Source: Prado023 sp963747335
GTDB taxonomy: Bacteria; Actinomycetota; Actinomycetes; S36-B12; CAIYMF01
Length of the DNA stretch: 64,000 nt
Direction of reading: 5' to 3'
Assembly (NCBI GenBank): GCA_963747335.1
Contig: CAVVEV010000003.1
Location: 62,001-126,000, forward strand
The notes beneath the pieces are model-generated. The model was given only the letters and a program-made list of their open reading frames with translations, was not told where the DNA came from and searched no databases. Below, piece after piece: positions 43,605 to 53,201 of this stretch. A program made the position numbers and the translations under genes. Within the stretch, counting starts at the first letter, position 1, and each line of letters starts with the position of its first letter.

Positions 43605-43855
43605 CAGGAGAGGCCGTCGGTCAACACCATGGCCGCGCTCATCACCAGGCCCAATGTCCCGCCGATGATCAGGACCATCCCCAGCCCGGGAACGGGGCCC
43701 CACATGCCCAGGATGAACCCGAGGACGAGCACAGCCAGCGGGACCAGCAGCGCGGGCCAGCGTTTCGAGGACCGGGCCTGGGACCCGAGGACCGCGTGGC
43801 CCACGTCCTCGGTCTGTTGCCGTCGTCGTAGGTCGCCGGTGTCGTACTGACCCAT
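43604..43855 (-). CDS. small two-TM membrane protein
   Basis: The 83-residue protein has a charged N-terminal 30 residues (GDLRRRQQTEDVGHAVLGSQ) and two hydrophobic helices (ALLVPLAVLVLGFILGMW and GLGMVLIIGGTLGLVMSAAMVL). GGAGG lies 6 nt before the ATG. It is coupled to the lipoprotein hydrolase gene and divergent from the LAL regulator. It is of unknown function, similar in layout to DUF3040-type small membrane proteins. Confidence 0.7.
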   Translation of the reverse strand: MGQYDTGDLRRRQQTEDVGHAVLGSQARSSKRWPALLVPLAVLVLGFILGMWGPVPGLGMVLIIGGTLGLVMSAAMVLTDGLS

Positions 43856-44028
43856 GATCGCCTCCTGGCGCTGGCCGGTCCTCATCCCATGTCCATGAAG
43901 GTAGGCGTGCACCGCCACCAGGCGCAATGACCATGGTTGGCCATCTCGCGAATGACCGCGCCAAGGGTCTTGATAGTCAGGATTGACCATGCCAGCCTGA
44001 GAGAACGCGCGGTGGTGGGAGGTCGGCG

Positions 44029-46953
44029 ATGGCGATCAACGGTCCACACCGTGCTCGCCGCGGCGTGATCCCACCTCAATGGGGGGCATCTTCTGAGGGC
44101 CCCCCCTTCGTCGGGAGGGCCGAGGAGCTGAAGGCCCTGGATGGGGCATGGCAGGTCGCAGCCTCCGGACTGGGGCGGACCGTGCTCGTGCTCGGCGAGG
44201 CAGGAGCCGGTAAGTCGCGCCTCGTGGCCGAGGCCAGCGTCCGGGCCGCGGAAGGCGGCGCCGAGGTCTTGGTCGGTTGCTGCCTGCCGGACGCGCCCGT
44301 GGCGTACGAGCCGTTCCGGGAGCCGCTGGGCCGACTGCTCGGCGAGCTCGCCGCCAGCATCGACGCGCAGGAGAGCGCAGCGTTGCATGACCTACTGGCC
44401 TCCGCCGGTGACGAGTCGAGCCCCCGTGCGGTGGACTCGGGCGTGCAAGGGGCGTTCGAGGCGGTGGTCTCGTTGCTCCGGCGAGCCGCGGCCGATCGGC
44501 CCATCGTGCTGATCCTGGAGGACCTGCACTGGGCGACCCCGTCGACCCTGGCCCTCCTGGGGTGGATCGTCCGGCGGGCCACGGGCGCACGCCTGATGAT
44601 CCTCGCCACCTCGCGGAACACTCGTCCGGACCCCTCCGACGAGCTGCGGGCGATCCTGACCGAGCTCCGTCGGATGCCCGGCGCCACCGCGCTCGAGTTG
44701 GATGGCTTGACGGCCGCAGATATCGCCCGCCTCGTCGTGACGGAGGCGGGCGTCGATCCTGCGTGTGCGCCAGAAGTGGCCGAGAGGCTCCTGTGCGAGA
44801 CCGCCGGGAATCCCTTCCTGCTCGGGGAGATCTGCCGCGACCCGCACCTTCGTCAGCACCTGCGGGATTCCTCGGGGTACCCGCTGCACGTTCCCGAGTC
44901 GGTGCTGGCCATCTTCGAGGGCCGCCTGCGCGGGTTCCCGGATGCGCAGCGCCAGATCCTCGAGCTGGCCGCGGTCATCGGCGACCGGTTCCCCCTCTCC
45001 CTGCTCGAGGCAGTGACCGAATCGGACCCGCAGACGATGGTGGCCCTCGATCGAGCCTCGGACGCCGGGTTGCTCGTCGCGCTTCCCGACGAGCTGGCCT
45101 TCGCGTTCCCCCACGCCCTGGCCCGGCAGTCGATCCTGGGCCTCACCTCGCCGGCGCGGCTGTCGGCAGCGCACGGTCGGGTGGCGGATGTGCTCGAGCC
45201 CCGCTCGGGGGACACCCTGCCCGAGGTCCAGCGGCTGGCGCACCACAACCTCAATGCCTACGGACGCTCCGACAGGGCGCGGCGCTACCTGATCCGGGCC
45301 GCCCAGTTGGCGGATCGATCCTGGGCCTACGAGGAAGCGGCGCGTCACTTCCGACGAGCCGGCGAGTTGTCCGACACCGCCGACGAGCGCCATCGCTTGC
45401 TGCTCTGCGCAGCCGAGTGCCTGCAGTGCACGGGCGACTACGGCGCCGCCCGTGACCTCGCGGAGCAGGTGGTGACGCAGTCGACCGACCCGGCGACGCG
45501 CCTGGCCGCAGCCACGATGGTCGAGAGGGAGTCCGCGCTCTTCGGGGGGGACCTGCGGGCAGTCCAGCTGCTGCTCGGAGTGCTGGTGGAGCACCCGGTG
45601 GACCTGAGCGATCCGGTGTACCTGCGGGCCTTGGGCGCCCTGAGCCAGGGGTTGGGCCAGGTTGTCGATGCGCCCGACGCCTTCCGGCTCCACGACGCCG
45701 CCGTGGCGGCAGCTCGGCGGCTGGGCAACGGGTGGACGGTGGGCGGGATCCTGGGTGATGGCCTGACGTTGTCCTTGGGCAGGCCCGGTCGCACGGCGGA
45801 CTCGTTGCGAGCCGCCAGGGAGCTGACGGTTCTGGCGCGACGTGCTGGGGACGGCGAGCAGCTCGGGGCCTCGGGCTTCTACCGGTGCCTGCTAGGAATG
45901 CGCGCCGGGACCATGGACGACGTCACTGCCGGGGTGGTCGACTACCGGATCGCCCACGACATCGGTGGGCACCTCTGGTTCGCCTACTGGCCCGAGGTCG
46001 TGGAGTTCGACCTCCGATTCATGCGCGGGGACTTCGCCGGGGCCGAGCAGGTGGCATGCCGGCTTCGGGACTGGGCCCTCGTCCGGTTCGGTGCCGACAC
46101 ACAGGGGCACTACGGGATGCACATGTTCCAGATCCGCCGCGAGACGGGGCGGCTGGCTGGCGTTCGGGATCTCGTCACCGGGCAGGAGCCCCTCACCGGG
46201 TGCTGGGCGCCCGCGCTGCTGGCGCTGTACACGCAGCTGCGCATGACCGGTCCTGCCCGTCGGGTGCTCGAGGCATTGGCCGAGGAGCCAGTCCTCCGGG
46301 CGAACGGGCGCACGGAGTACATGCCGATCGCCCTGGCGTATCTCGTTGAGGCGGCCCTGTTCCTCGACGACCATTCGACTTTGCGCCGGCTTCGACCGCT
46401 GGTTGCCCAGCACAGCGGCATGAACCTGGTGTCGGACCAATTCGTGGCCCTCGCCGGGGCCGCCGACCGCTACCTCGGGATGATCGATTCGGCGCTGGGC
46501 GAAGGGGACCCGATGGCCTCGTTCGACGCAGCCGCCGAGTTGGGGCGGCGTTGCGGGTTCACCGTGGACGTCGCACTCACGCTCACCGCGCGGGCCCACC
46601 ACCTCGCGAAGCTCCACGGCCCCCATGCGCCGGACGTCGTCGAGGCGGTGACCGCCGCGCGCGCCATCGCCGAGCCCATCGGCCAGACGCGGGTGCTGCG
46701 GTCCCTCGTGGAACTGGGCCCGCAGCGGTCGTCGTCCCGGCCGGCCCCGGACCACGGACTCACTGAGCGTGAGCACCAGGTCCTTCGCCTGCTGGCCGAC
46801 GGGGCGTCGAACCGTGAGATCGCCCATCGACTGACGATCAGCGAGAACACGGCCGCCAATCACGTCCGCTCGATCCTGATCAAGACCGGGTGCGCGAACC
46901 GCACCCAGGCGGCCATGTGGGCCGTCTCTCGGGGGTCGGTTCCTGGGCGCTAG
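44029..46953 (+). CDS. LAL-type (large ATP-binding) LuxR family regulator
   Basis: The 974-residue protein has an N-terminal AAA_16/STAND ATPase: FVGRAEELKALDGAW, Walker A LVLGEAGAGKSRLVAEA near residue 60, and Walker B IVLILEDLHWATPSTLALLGW near 160. A long helical, TPR-like middle follows, then a C-terminal LuxR helix-turn-helix (LTEREHQVLRLLADGASNREIAHRL...ENTAANHVRSILIKTG, about 905-960). LAL regulators activate transcription in response to ligands. GGGAGG lies 6 nt before the ATG. Neighbouring lipase-like and acyltransferase genes are possible targets; TGACCATG direct repeats near 43927 and 43985 lie in the divergent promoter region. Confidence 0.92.
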   Translation: MAINGPHRARRGVIPPQWGASSEGPPFVGRAEELKALDGAWQVAASGLGRTVLVLGEAGAGKSRLVAEASVRAAEGGAEVLVGCCLPDAPVAYEPFREPLGRLLGELAASIDAQESAALHDLLASAGDESSPRAVDSGVQGAFEAVVSLLRRAAADRPIVLILEDLHWATPSTLALLGWIVRRATGARLMILATSRNTRPDPSDELRAILTELRRMPGATALELDGLTAADIARLVVTEAGVDPACAPEVAERLLCETAGNPFLLGEICRDPHLRQHLRDSSGYPLHVPESVLAIFEGRLRGFPDAQRQILELAAVIGDRFPLSLLEAVTESDPQTMVALDRASDAGLLVALPDELAFAFPHALARQSILGLTSPARLSAAHGRVADVLEPRSGDTLPEVQRLAHHNLNAYGRSDRARRYLIRAAQLADRSWAYEEAARHFRRAGELSDTADERHRLLLCAAECLQCTGDYGAARDLAEQVVTQSTDPATRLAAATMVERESALFGGDLRAVQLLLGVLVEHPVDLSDPVYLRALGALSQGLGQVVDAPDAFRLHDAAVAAARRLGNGWTVGGILGDGLTLSLGRPGRTADSLRAARELTVLARRAGDGEQLGASGFYRCLLGMRAGTMDDVTAGVVDYRIAHDIGGHLWFAYWPEVVEFDLRFMRGDFAGAEQVACRLRDWALVRFGADTQGHYGMHMFQIRRETGRLAGVRDLVTGQEPLTGCWAPALLALYTQLRMTGPARRVLEALAEEPVLRANGRTEYMPIALAYLVEAALFLDDHSTLRRLRPLVAQHSGMNLVSDQFVALAGAADRYLGMIDSALGEGDPMASFDAAAELGRRCGFTVDVALTLTARAHHLAKLHGPHAPDVVEAVTAARAIAEPIGQTRVLRSLVELGPQRSSSRPAPDHGLTEREHQVLRLLADGASNREIAHRLTISENTAANHVRSILIKTGCANRTQAAMWAVSRGSVPGR

Positions 46954-47261
46954 TTCTGTTCGGTTGGGGCAGCCTCTGTGTCGTTGTCCGCTTCGTCGTG
47001 CTCGGAGCGACGCACGATGTCGTCGGTGAAGTCCCGGCCGACGGACTCGACCGCCTCACGAGCCGCCGCCTGGTGTCCGTCCTCGGTGATCTCGACCTGG
47101 AAGGTCTTGCCAGGCCGGGTGAGCAGGAAGCTGTCGACCCAGGTCGCGTCCGGGTGCTCGTTCGACGGGGCGCCCGTGGTCGGTTCGTCGGGCACCGGGG
47201 GAAGGCTGCTCCCGGGGGACACAGGGGCAGGGTAGCGTGCAGAGCTGGAGGGGGCGCCCAT
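46950..47261 (-). CDS. hypothetical protein
   Basis: A 103-residue acidic protein with a Pro/Ser-rich first 40 residues and a compact second half (WVDSFLLTRPGKTFQVEITEDGHQAAAREAVESVGRDFTDDIVRR). I do not recognise it. The stop overlaps that of the LAL gene by 4 bp, convergently. No clear ribosome-binding site precedes the ATG. The regular codon use of the second half is the main support. Confidence 0.5.
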   Translation of the reverse strand: MGAPSSSARYPAPVSPGSSLPPVPDEPTTGAPSNEHPDATWVDSFLLTRPGKTFQVEITEDGHQAAAREAVESVGRDFTDDIVRRSEHDEADNDTEAAPTEQN

Positions 47262-47406
47262 TGCGTGGACGGACCCCCGGATCGTCTCGACGCGACCACC
47301 CTCGCGGGGCGGGAGCTGGCGCTGAGCGGGAAACGTCCCGACGCCTCGCGCCCGGTGGGGGCGGCTGGCCAGTAGGCCGGTCCCCGCCGCGCCGTACAGT
47401 CAAGTC

Positions 47407-48366
47407 ATGACAACCGCAGGGCCTGGGCCGGCCCACCAGCCTGAGTCCCGGTGGGCGGACCTGGATGGCCCCGTGCACTACCTCGACCATGGGGGTCCCT
47501 CTGACGGTCCCCTTCTGGTGCTGGTCCACGGGCTGGGTGGCTCGGCGGTCAACTGGGCGGCCGTGGCCCCGGTCCTGGCCGACAGCTGCCGGGTCGTGGC
47601 CCTGGACCTGGCGGGGTTCGGGCACACCCGCGGCGGGACCCGCTCCACCTCAGTACAGGCCAACCAGCGGTTGCTGCACCGCTTCCTCACTGAGGTTGCC
47701 GGCGCGCCGGCGATCCTCGTCGGCAACTCGATGGGCGGCCTGATCTCGATCCTCCAAGCCGCCCAGCGCCATGACACGGTGGCCGGGCTCGTGCTGGTGG
47801 ATCCGGCGTTGCCCCCGGCCCTGAACGCACGCCCCGACCCCCGCGTGTTCGCGACGTTCGCAGCCTTCCTCGTGCCGGTGGTTGGACGCCGGGTGCTCAG
47901 CCGCCGCCGGGACGCAGACTCGGCCGAGGAGGCCGCACGTGCGCTCCTGCGCCTGTGCTGCGCGGATCCGTCGCGGGTGCCCAGTGACGTCGTCGACCTC
48001 CACGTGGAGCTCGCGGGGCTGCGCCGCGAGTACCCCGACGTCGACTCCGAGATGCTGGTCGCCGCGCAGTCCCTGATGTGGGTGCTGGCCGATCGGCGCC
48101 GGCTCGCGGCGATGCAGCGGTCGATCGACGTGCCCGTGCTGCTCATCCACGGTGACCGCGACCGCCTGGTCCACATCGCCTCGGCTCGCGCCGCCGCGGC
48201 CGCGAACCCGTCCTGGCAGTTCGAGGTCGCCCGCGGCGTGGGCCACGTGCCGCAGCTCGAGATCCCGCAGTGGACGATCGACACCGTTCTGCAGTGGCTC
48301 GCCGACAACCCGCACGCCGCCGACATAGCTGCTCGGGCGCAGCCCCTCATCACGGACCGGAGCTGA
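47407..48366 (+). CDS. alpha/beta fold hydrolase
   Basis: The 319-residue soluble protein has the HG oxyanion motif (LVLVHGLGGSAVNW), nucleophile elbow VGNSMGGLISILQA, an Asp in VLLIHGDRDRLVH and a His in GVGHVPQLE, a complete Ser-Asp-His triad. It is probably an esterase or lipase. It ends 3 bp before the acyltransferase-like gene and is likely co-transcribed with it, which suggests neutral-lipid or wax-ester turnover. Confidence 0.9.
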   Translation: MTTAGPGPAHQPESRWADLDGPVHYLDHGGPSDGPLLVLVHGLGGSAVNWAAVAPVLADSCRVVALDLAGFGHTRGGTRSTSVQANQRLLHRFLTEVAGAPAILVGNSMGGLISILQAAQRHDTVAGLVLVDPALPPALNARPDPRVFATFAAFLVPVVGRRVLSRRRDADSAEEAARALLRLCCADPSRVPSDVVDLHVELAGLRREYPDVDSEMLVAAQSLMWVLADRRRLAAMQRSIDVPVLLIHGDRDRLVHIASARAAAAANPSWQFEVARGVGHVPQLEIPQWTIDTVLQWLADNPHAADIAARAQPLITDRS

Positions 48367-48369
48367 GGC

Positions 48370-49757
48370 ATGGAGCGGCTGAGCTCACTGGATGCCGGGT
48401 TCCTGCACGTGGAGAACGACAGGCAGCAGATGCATGTCGGGTCGTTGCTCGTCTTCGAGGGGCCAGTCCCCGCCTTCGAGGACTTCACCGCCCACCTGGA
48501 GTCGTGCCTCGACTTGGTCGCGCGGTATCGCCAACGCGTGCAGAGGATGCCCCTGGACCTCGCCCGCCCGGTGTGGGCCGACGACCCGCACTTCTCGCTG
48601 GCCTACCACCTTCGTCACACGGCGATTCCCTCGCCGGGAGGTGACGCCCAGGTCCGTGCCCTGGTGGCCCGCGTCCTGTCCCAGCGGCTCGACGTCGACC
48701 GTCCCTTGTGGGAGATGTGGCTGGTCGAGGGACTGCCCGAGGATCGCTGGGCCATCATCACCAAGACCCATCACGCGATGATCGACGGCCTGGCCGGCAA
48801 CGAGCTGATGGAGATCGTGCTGGACCGTGATCGTGACGCCCGGCGCCGGGATCCCACGGTGTGGCGGCCGAACCCTCCGCCCTCACGGCTCGGGCTCGCG
48901 GGGTCTGCGGTCGCGGGTGTTGCACGGATTCCGGTCGACCTCACGCGTGCCGCCGCTGCGGCGGTCCGTGGGGTGTCGTCACCGGTGGACGCCGCCAGGG
49001 CGGGGGCCGTCCGCGCGTTCGGGCTGGCGACGGTGGGGCGAAGTGCGGCGAGCCCGACCAGTGTCCTCAACGGTCCGGTGGGTCCCCATCGGCGCTGGGG
49101 GTGGGCGCGCGCCGAGCTGGCCGACATCAAGCGGGTCAGGGTCGCGGCCGGCTGCACGATCAATGACGTCGTCCTGGCCGGCGTCGCCGGCGGCTTCCGG
49201 CAGTACCTGCAGGCACGCGGGGAGGACGTCCAGAGCACGACGATCCGTTCCCTGGTCCCGGTCTCCATCAGGACCGAGGCGCACCAGGGGCGACTCGGCA
49301 ACCAGGTCACCGCGATGTTCGCCGACCTCCCCATCAGCGTTGCTGACCCTCGCGAGCGCCTGGACGCGGTGTCCCGGCAGATGGACCACCTCAAGCACAC
49401 GGGTCAGGCCGTCGGAGTCGAGGCGATGCTCTCAGCCGGGGACTTCGTGCCCGCGACACTCATGACGCTCGGCGCGCGCGTCTACGCCCGAACCGGCCAG
49501 CGGGTCATCAACACCGTCACGACGAACATCCCGGGGCCGCAGTACCCGATCTACCTCCTCGGTCGGCGCATGCTGGAGATGTTCCCCTACATCCCGGTGG
49601 CGCTGGGGGTTCGGATCAGCATGGGCATCATGTCCTACGACGGGCGTGTCGCGATCGGCGTCACCGGGACTACGACGCCGTGCCGGACCTCGACTTCCTG
49701 TGCGACGCGATTCAGGACTCACTCGCCGAGATGGTGGCCGCCATTGAGGGCGATTGA
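48370..49757 (+). CDS. wax ester synthase/diacylglycerol acyltransferase (WS/DGAT), frameshifted near its 3' end
   Basis: The open frame starts MERLSSLDAGFLHVE, as in actinobacterial WS/DGAT enzymes, and carries the active-site HHxxxDG motif as THHAMIDGLAG near residue 137. The C-terminal NTVTTNIPGPQYPIYLLGRRM, MFPYIPVALGVRISMGIMSYDGR and a GVTGDYD-type end are also typical. At about 49665-49668 (a run of three G) one base is missing; past it, the other frame reads DAVPDLDFLCDAIQDSLAEM and stops at 49757, giving about 462 residues. The enzyme makes triacylglycerol or wax ester at the membrane. The uncorrected frame fuses into the next gene. Confidence 0.88.
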
Positions 49758-49827
49758 CCGGCTCTCGAGGAGCACCCCCCGCCGTCGCCGCGCCCGCAGA
49801 CTCGCGCCGGTCTGGGATCATGCGGGC

Positions 49828-50859
49828 ATGACGATCCGGTTCCCGGCTCCCCTGCAGTCCGGTGACCGCATCGGCGTGACGTCTCCGTCCAGCGGTGTCG
49901 GCGGGCAGCACCGTGGGCGCCTCGACTTCGCTGTCACGTGGCTGGAGCAACGCGGCTACGAGGTCGTGGTCGGCGAGTGCATGGACGGCAGCACGCACGT
50001 CAGCGCTCCGGCCGCGGACCGAGCGCAGGAACTGACGGACCTCCTGGTCGATCCGAGCATCCGGGCCGTCATCCCGCCGTGGGGCGGGGAGACGGCGATC
50101 GACCTGGTGGGGATCCTCGACTGGGAGCGGATCGGTGCTGCCGAGGCGACCTGGTTCGTGGGGTTCTCCGACATCTCCACCCTCCTCACTCCACTCACCC
50201 TGCTGACCGGGGTCGCGACCATCCACGGCAACAACCTGATGGACACCCCCTACCGGGTGCCCGCACCCCTGCTGTCCTGGCTCGACATCGCCGGCATGCC
50301 GCCGGACAGCGCCTTCGTCCAGTCGTCGCCGGGGATCCATCGAGCCGGCGCCTGGGACGACTGGACGGCTCATCCCGACGTCACCGAGCATGTCTACAAC
50401 GCAACCGGGACCTGGGTCCGCCTTGACGGCGGCAGGACCGAGGTGGACGTGACCGGTCGCATGATCGGGGGCTGCATCGAGACCCTGTGCAACCTGGCGG
50501 GCACCCCGTTCGGCGACGTCGCCCGCTTCGGCCGCGACCACGCCCCCGAGGGGCTCATCGTGTACGTCGAGGCGGCCGAGGACGACGCCGCGACCATCTG
50601 CCGGAACCTCCACGGCATGCGGCTGGCAGGTTTCTTCGAGGCCGCCCGCGCAGTGATCGTGGGCCGCACCACCGCGCCGGACCAGCCCACCCTGACCCAG
50701 CACGAGGCAGTCCTGGACGCGCTGGAGTGCCTGGGGGTGCCGATCATCGCCGACGTGGAGTGCGGCCACGTACCGCCCTACCTTCCCATCGTCAACGGCG
50801 CACTCGGCAGGTTGCGCTTCGGGGCCGGCACAGGTGCGCTGGAACAGACCCTCGCCTGA
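49828..50859 (+). CDS. S66 family LD-carboxypeptidase-like protein
   Basis: The 343-residue protein matches the LD-carboxypeptidase/MccF family. It begins PAPLQSGDRIGVTSPSS, with the nucleophile Ser in WFVGFSDIST, and has IRAVIPPWGGETAIDL before it. The later Glu and His of the triad lie in LIVYVEAAEDD and VECGHVPPYLPI. Members cut the terminal D-Ala of murein peptides or detoxify microcin C-like compounds; the aromatic-rich loop between Ser and Glu is more MccF-like. The ATG at 49828 follows the acyltransferase by 70 bp. An apparent continuous frame with that gene is a frameshift artefact. Confidence 0.88.
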   Translation: MTIRFPAPLQSGDRIGVTSPSSGVGGQHRGRLDFAVTWLEQRGYEVVVGECMDGSTHVSAPAADRAQELTDLLVDPSIRAVIPPWGGETAIDLVGILDWERIGAAEATWFVGFSDISTLLTPLTLLTGVATIHGNNLMDTPYRVPAPLLSWLDIAGMPPDSAFVQSSPGIHRAGAWDDWTAHPDVTEHVYNATGTWVRLDGGRTEVDVTGRMIGGCIETLCNLAGTPFGDVARFGRDHAPEGLIVYVEAAEDDAATICRNLHGMRLAGFFEAARAVIVGRTTAPDQPTLTQHEAVLDALECLGVPIIADVECGHVPPYLPIVNGALGRLRFGAGTGALEQTLA

Positions 50860-51089
50860 GCCGCCCCACCACGTCGTCACCCGGCGCACGGGCCACGGGC
50901 GGCCGGCCGATTCCACCGGAACGTCGATGGCGCGTGCGGCGGGTGGGGTGGCCGCTTGTGCCGTACTTTGTGGCCAAGTCCGCGCGAGACGGGAGCGTCC
51001 AATGAGTCACACCCCCGGTGGGATCCGACGGTTGAGTGAGGTGGGCGCGGAGCTCCGACTCGCCACCCCGGCGCCGGGGAGTGGGAACC

Positions 51090-52758
51090 ATGAGCGTCGC
51101 TGAGCCGACCGCCCCCGAGATGGGTGCCGACGAGTCCGGGCTGATCACGCGAATGCTGACGCTCATCGAGCGGGTCGGCAACAAGGTGCCGCACCCGGCG
51201 ATCATGTTCCTCGCCCTGTGCATCGGCGTCATCGTGCTCTCCCAGCTCATGGCCTGGGCTGGTGTGGGCGCAACCTACGAGGTCGTGAAGCCGCCTGATC
51301 AGGTGGTGGAGTCGGTCTATGTCGGTGGGTCGTCACTGCCCGCCGAGGTGATGCCCTCGGAGCCGCCGGACGCCTCGCAGTACGAGATCGTCACCGAGAC
51401 GGTCACGATCGAGGGCCTGCTCACCGCCGACGGCATCCGGTACCTCTTCACGTCCTTCGTGCCCAACTTCATGGGCTTCACGGCGATGGGGATCATCCTG
51501 ATCGTGATGATCGGGGTGGGTGTGGCCGAGCGCTCCGGGTTGATCGCCTCGCTCATCCGCAGGCTGGTCGCCTCCTCGCCGGCGGGAGCCTTGACCTACA
51601 TCATCGTGTTCCTCGGGGTGATCTCCAGCATCGCCTCCGATGCCGGGTACCTCGTCCTCATCCCGTTGGGTGCCGCAGCCTTCGCCAGCGTGGGCAGGCA
51701 TCCACTCGCGGGCATGGCAGCGGCGTTCGCCGGTGTGGCCGGCGGGTTCGGCGTGAACCTCCTGGTCACCCCTACCGACGCGGTACTGACCGAGATCACC
51801 AACGAGTCGATCCAGCTCGTCGATCCGGAAGGCTCGATCGACCTGACGGCCAACCTGTGGTTCGGCATCGGCTCCACGCTCATGCTCACCGTGCTGCTGG
51901 GGATCGTCACCACCCGGTTGGTCGAGAAGCGCCTCGGTGCCTATGACCCGTCCCATGCCCCTGATCCGCAGCGGACAGATCCAGGCCGCTGACGATGCGC
52001 CCGAGGTGGACCCTGTGGCCGACCAGCGCGGGCTGCGCCTGTCCGGGCTGTACACACTCGGCGCCTTGGCCGTGATCCTGCTGCTCACCCTCCCGCCCGG
52101 GGCGCCGCTGCGCGATCCCGAGACCGGCAGCATCATCGGGACCTCACCGTTCATGAACAGCCTCATCGTCATCATCGCCGCGCTGTTCCTGGCCGCGGGG
52201 ATCGGCTACGGCCGGGGCGCTGGCACCGTGCGCGGAAACCTCCAGGTGATCGACGCGATCACCAAGTCGTGGGCCGGACTGGCGGGGCTGCTGCTGTTGT
52301 TCCTGCTGATCGCCCAGTTCATCGCCTACTTCAACTACTCGCAGATGCCCCAGGTCGCCGCCGTGAAGCTCGGGGACCTCATCGAGCAGGTCGACCTCGG
52401 CGCTGGGTGGCTGCTGCTGATCGCGATCCTGATCACGCTGGTCGTCGGGATCATTCTTCCCCAGGCGATCGCCAAGTGGGCCCTGCTCGCGCCGATCTTC
52501 ATCCCGGTGTTCCTGCGGCTGGGGGTCGAGCCCGAGGCCGTTCTCGCGGCCTACCGGGTCGGCGACTCCCCGATGAACATCGTGACGCCGATCATGGCCT
52601 ACTTCCCGCTGATCGTGGTGTTCGCGGCCCGCTACGACAAGCGCTCAGGGATCGGCACCGTGATCGCGCTGATGCTGCCGTACTTCGTCGCCCTGACGAT
52701 CGTGTGGACGCTGTTCTTCCTGGCCTGGTACCTGCTCGGCATCCCCTGGGGCATCTGA
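51090..52758 (+). CDS. AbgT family transporter, frameshifted in the middle
   Basis: Two overlapping frames encode the two halves of one roughly 555-residue AbgT protein. The first has RVGNKVPHPAIMFLALCIGV and the long hydrophilic insert. It continues into SDAGYLVLIPLGAAAF and GGFGVNLLVTPTDAVLTEIT, typical of the family. The second, from about 51990, has GTSPFMNSLIVIIAALFLAAG, FNYSQMP and GDSPMNIVTPIMAYFPLIVVF. One extra base near 51983-51986 (CCAGGCC) breaks the frame; removing it joins DPQRTDP to AADDAPEVDP. AbgT proteins move p-aminobenzoyl-glutamate or export sulfonamides using the proton gradient. GGGGAG precedes the ATG. Confidence 0.88.
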
Positions 52759-52783
52759 TCGATTCATCAGATCCAATGCCGGG

Positions 52784-53140
52784 TCAGCGGTGCATGCCCA
52801 GCTCCGTGAGGCGGGCGTCGACGAGGGCGCGCAGGATCGGCTCGGGAAGTGGCTCGTCCACGGGGAACTTCACCGATCCCTTGGTCGTCTCGTAGCCGGC
52901 CAGCTCGTCGGCCAGTGCGGCTGTGACGCTCCCGCTCATCGGCAGATAGCTGCAGTGCTTCGCGAACGCTGCGAACCCGGCAACACCCTTGCCGCGGACC
53001 TTGAACGTCGGTGCGCCGTAGGTGATCATCTGCTCGGCGTCGGGAAGCAGCGCCTCGAGCGTCGTCCGGACCTGCGCCAACGTGCTGCGCTGAGGTTCAG
53101 GAACCCCAACAATGTAGGCATCGACCTCTGCCGCACCCAT
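52784..53140 (-). CDS. DUF1801 (YdhG-like) protein
   Basis: The 118-residue protein matches DUF1801: VDAYIVGVPEPQRSTLAQVRTTL, EQMITYGAPTFKVRGKGVAGFAAFAKHCSYLPM, and the TTKGSVKFPVDEPLP end. Homologues include proteins named iron chaperones by similarity to frataxin, but activity is not established. It converges on the AbgT gene and is divergent from the Gfo/Idh gene. Confidence 0.85.
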   Translation of the reverse strand: MGAAEVDAYIVGVPEPQRSTLAQVRTTLEALLPDAEQMITYGAPTFKVRGKGVAGFAAFAKHCSYLPMSGSVTAALADELAGYETTKGSVKFPVDEPLPEPILRALVDARLTELGMHR

Positions 53141-53201
53141 GAGTACGCCTCCGCTTGTCGCTGGTGGGTCAAGTATTGCGGCCGGCGGCTACTGTGACGA
53201 G

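Noticed and set aside
48370..50859. Fusion of an acyltransferase with an LD-carboxypeptidase
   Set aside because: The joining segment is a shifted frame; restoring one base gives the normal acyltransferase end and stop at 49757.
51003..51104. 33-codon open frame just upstream of AbgT (ATG at 51003)
   Set aside because: It runs over the AbgT ribosome-binding site and start in another frame, has no strong Shine-Dalgarno and the peptide has no recognisable features.
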